Source: Chara braunii
Lineage: Eukaryota; Streptophyta; Charophyceae; Charales; Characeae
NCBI GenBank assembly: GCA_003427395.1
Contig: BFEA01000066.1
Span: forward strand, 2,678,289 to 2,735,078
Direction: 5' to 3'
DNA length: 56,790 nt
Position numbers and translations under genes: made by a program. The notes beneath the pieces are model-generated. The model was given only the letters and a program-made list of their open reading frames with translations, was not told where the DNA came from and searched no databases. This document shows positions 55,733-56,790 of the stretch, piece by piece (the first letter of the stretch is position 1; each line of letters opens with the position of its first letter).

Positions 55733-56112
55733 GTTTACTGCATCGAGGTTCATCCACTTCAGCCGCACATTTTGGTGGCTGCGACTAGCCATGGAGTGAT
55801 GGTCTGTGAGTTTGAGCCTACGTGTGTGCCGCCAGCTGTCCCATTGCCGCCGTTAGCACCTGGAAGCAAGGAGCACATGGTGGTCTTCGCAATGAATAGG
55901 GAGTTGTGTACTCTGTCATTTCAGCTCGCTCCGAGCACAACACCCACACTGGAGAGGATTCCAACGATGTCTATGTCAATGGAGCTTGGCAGTGCCGCTC
56001 GACCGAGATCGGAAGCCGATCTCATGCAACCGCAGGTTCGACAGACTCGAAATCGACGTGTCACTGTGACCCATGACTCCTATGCAGTGTTGGCTGCCAG
56101 TAAGTCAGGAAG
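55733..56112 (+). CDS. TWD40-2: TWD40-2 (TPLATE complex WD40 subunit), internal exon
   Basis: The acceptor TTCTTGCAG ends at 55732 and the donor AAG/GTGAGC follows 56112, giving a 380-bp exon read in phase 0. It reads VYCIEVHPLQPHILVAATSH, GVMVCEFEP, APGSKEHMVVFAMNRELCTL and later VTVTHDSYAVLAASKSGR. This order matches the part just behind the N-terminal WD40 propeller of the plant TWD40-2 family, as far as I recall it. The protein is a subunit of the TPLATE adaptor complex at the plasma membrane, active in clathrin-mediated endocytosis. No stop or frameshift is present. Upstream and downstream exons are not in the window, so introns are long, at least 677 bp on the right side. It is the only credible functional host coding sequence here. 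Name from memory of the family pattern; other WD40 proteins are less likely. Confidence 0.8.
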
Positions 56113-56790
56113 GTGAGCAGCGCAGGCAGCCCCCCTCCTCCATGTGAACGCTGTGAAGTTTAAAGGTTGAGCACAAGAAGGCGAATGTCATACCACAGAC
56201 TCTACCATCATCTGCATGTTTTGCACAACATCAGTTGTTGAATGGGCATCTTTGATTTCATGGCTCATTTGCTTGTAACCTTGGACTTAACTGGTGGGTG
56301 TTTTGCAACGGTGGAGTTGACTGATGGCTGACCTGTAATCTTGGATTTAACCAACGGCTGATGTGCGACCTTGGATTTGCTTTGTAATCCTCGGTTTAAC
56401 CAATGGGAGACTGTAATTCTAATCTAAGCAACGACTGATCTTACCCTTGGTTTGAACTAACGGCTGGCCTGTAATCTTTGGAGTTAACTAATGGCTGATC
56501 CGATCTGCCTATAAAACCTTCCTTATTGATCCTTAACCAATGGCTGATCTGATCTGCCTAGAAAACCTTCCCTACTGACCCTACCACTCATGGTGCAGGG
56601 GAAATGAAATGAATCCCACCCAAAATCAAAGTTCTGCTGGGAGGAAGGTAGAGGGGAAGACTTGGGGGGGCAGGAAGGGGGGGGGGAGCAAGAGGAGAAT
56701 TTGGTGGAAACACACAATCTATGTGAAGCTAAATTACATTTGCAATCAGACTCGTTTTCAAACACACTTTTCACACATGTAAACAGTAAC
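56113..56790 (+). other. Start of the next TWD40-2 intron, with minisatellite
   Basis: The donor is GTGAGC. At 56280-56575 a degenerate unit of 30-45 bp, close to TTTAACCAATGGCTGATCTG then TAATCTTGGA, recurs about eight times. Its last two copies (56480-56570) share GATCTGCCTA and AAAACCTTCC. Confidence 0.7.
56741..56790 (-). mobile_element. Edge of a B2-like LTR
   Basis: TGCAATCAGACTCG, then TTTTCA, ACTT and CACACATG-AAACAG, co-linear with the first 50 bases of both B2 LTRs (39192, 44441). It is cut by the window end. It would be the CA end of a minus-strand LTR inserted in the intron. Confidence 0.7.

Noticed and set aside
54279-56116. ORFs of about 400-500 codons with lysine, glutamate, leucine, serine or phenylalanine runs
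   Set aside because: Repeat translations of the CTT-rich tract. Only the last part, from 55733, is a real exon.

Overview
This window reads as nuclear DNA of a green plant or streptophyte alga, and I favour a charophyte such as Chara. Three things point there. The right end holds one exon of TWD40-2, a WD40 subunit of the plant TPLATE endocytic complex. A block near 38 kb holds mitochondrial nad6 and rps12 pieces plus a plastid rpoB piece. Several gag families resemble ones I recall from charophyte genomes; the species call is inference from memory, not a database result. Apart from the exon there is no recognisable host gene: about 85% of the window is nested, decaying Ty3/gypsy-type LTR retrotransposons.

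Layout. A1 (minus, 1-8403) has its 3' LTR cut by the window edge, a broken gag-pol and a complete 5' LTR. B1 (plus, about 8781-16484) is a broken gag-pol with a 3' LTR that is directly followed by a primer-binding site. A2 (minus, 16614-25470) is complete and sits in a GATT microsatellite. 25471-27697 is a gap-containing repeat region with two head-to-head U6 snRNA remnants. 27698-29360 is a gag of a fourth family (D), fused to the gag of C1 (plus, about 29450-35333). C2 (plus, 36118-52981) is a 16.9-kb nested unit with matching LTRs and a 4-bp target duplication. Inside C2 lie a long leader with a TGACGTGGCA motif array, the organellar mosaic, a second element B2 (minus, 39192-45436; internally deleted), and an unexplained intact 170-codon ORF. 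52986-55732 is non-coding and ends in a 1.1-kb CTT-rich pyrimidine tract running to the 3' splice site of the TWD40-2 exon (55733-56112). The next intron starts at 56113 and contains a minisatellite and the edge of another B2-like LTR.

How it fits together. Families A (A1, A2), B (B1, B2) and C (C1, C2) all have the order gag with CCHC knuckle, protease, reverse transcriptase, RNase H, integrase and a chromodomain-like C-terminus, and tRNA-iMet-like primer sites. None is intact: stops, frameshifts and catalytic substitutions are everywhere, and many stops are C-to-T type changes. A1, A2 and B2 share a conserved hairpin-forming box in the gag leader, the best candidate here for an undescribed functional RNA element.

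Assembly quality matters. Two Nextera mate-pair junction adapters (7777-7808, 53210-53247) remain in the sequence, and several N positions are flanked by exact 87-93-bp duplications, so local structure at those points is not trustworthy.
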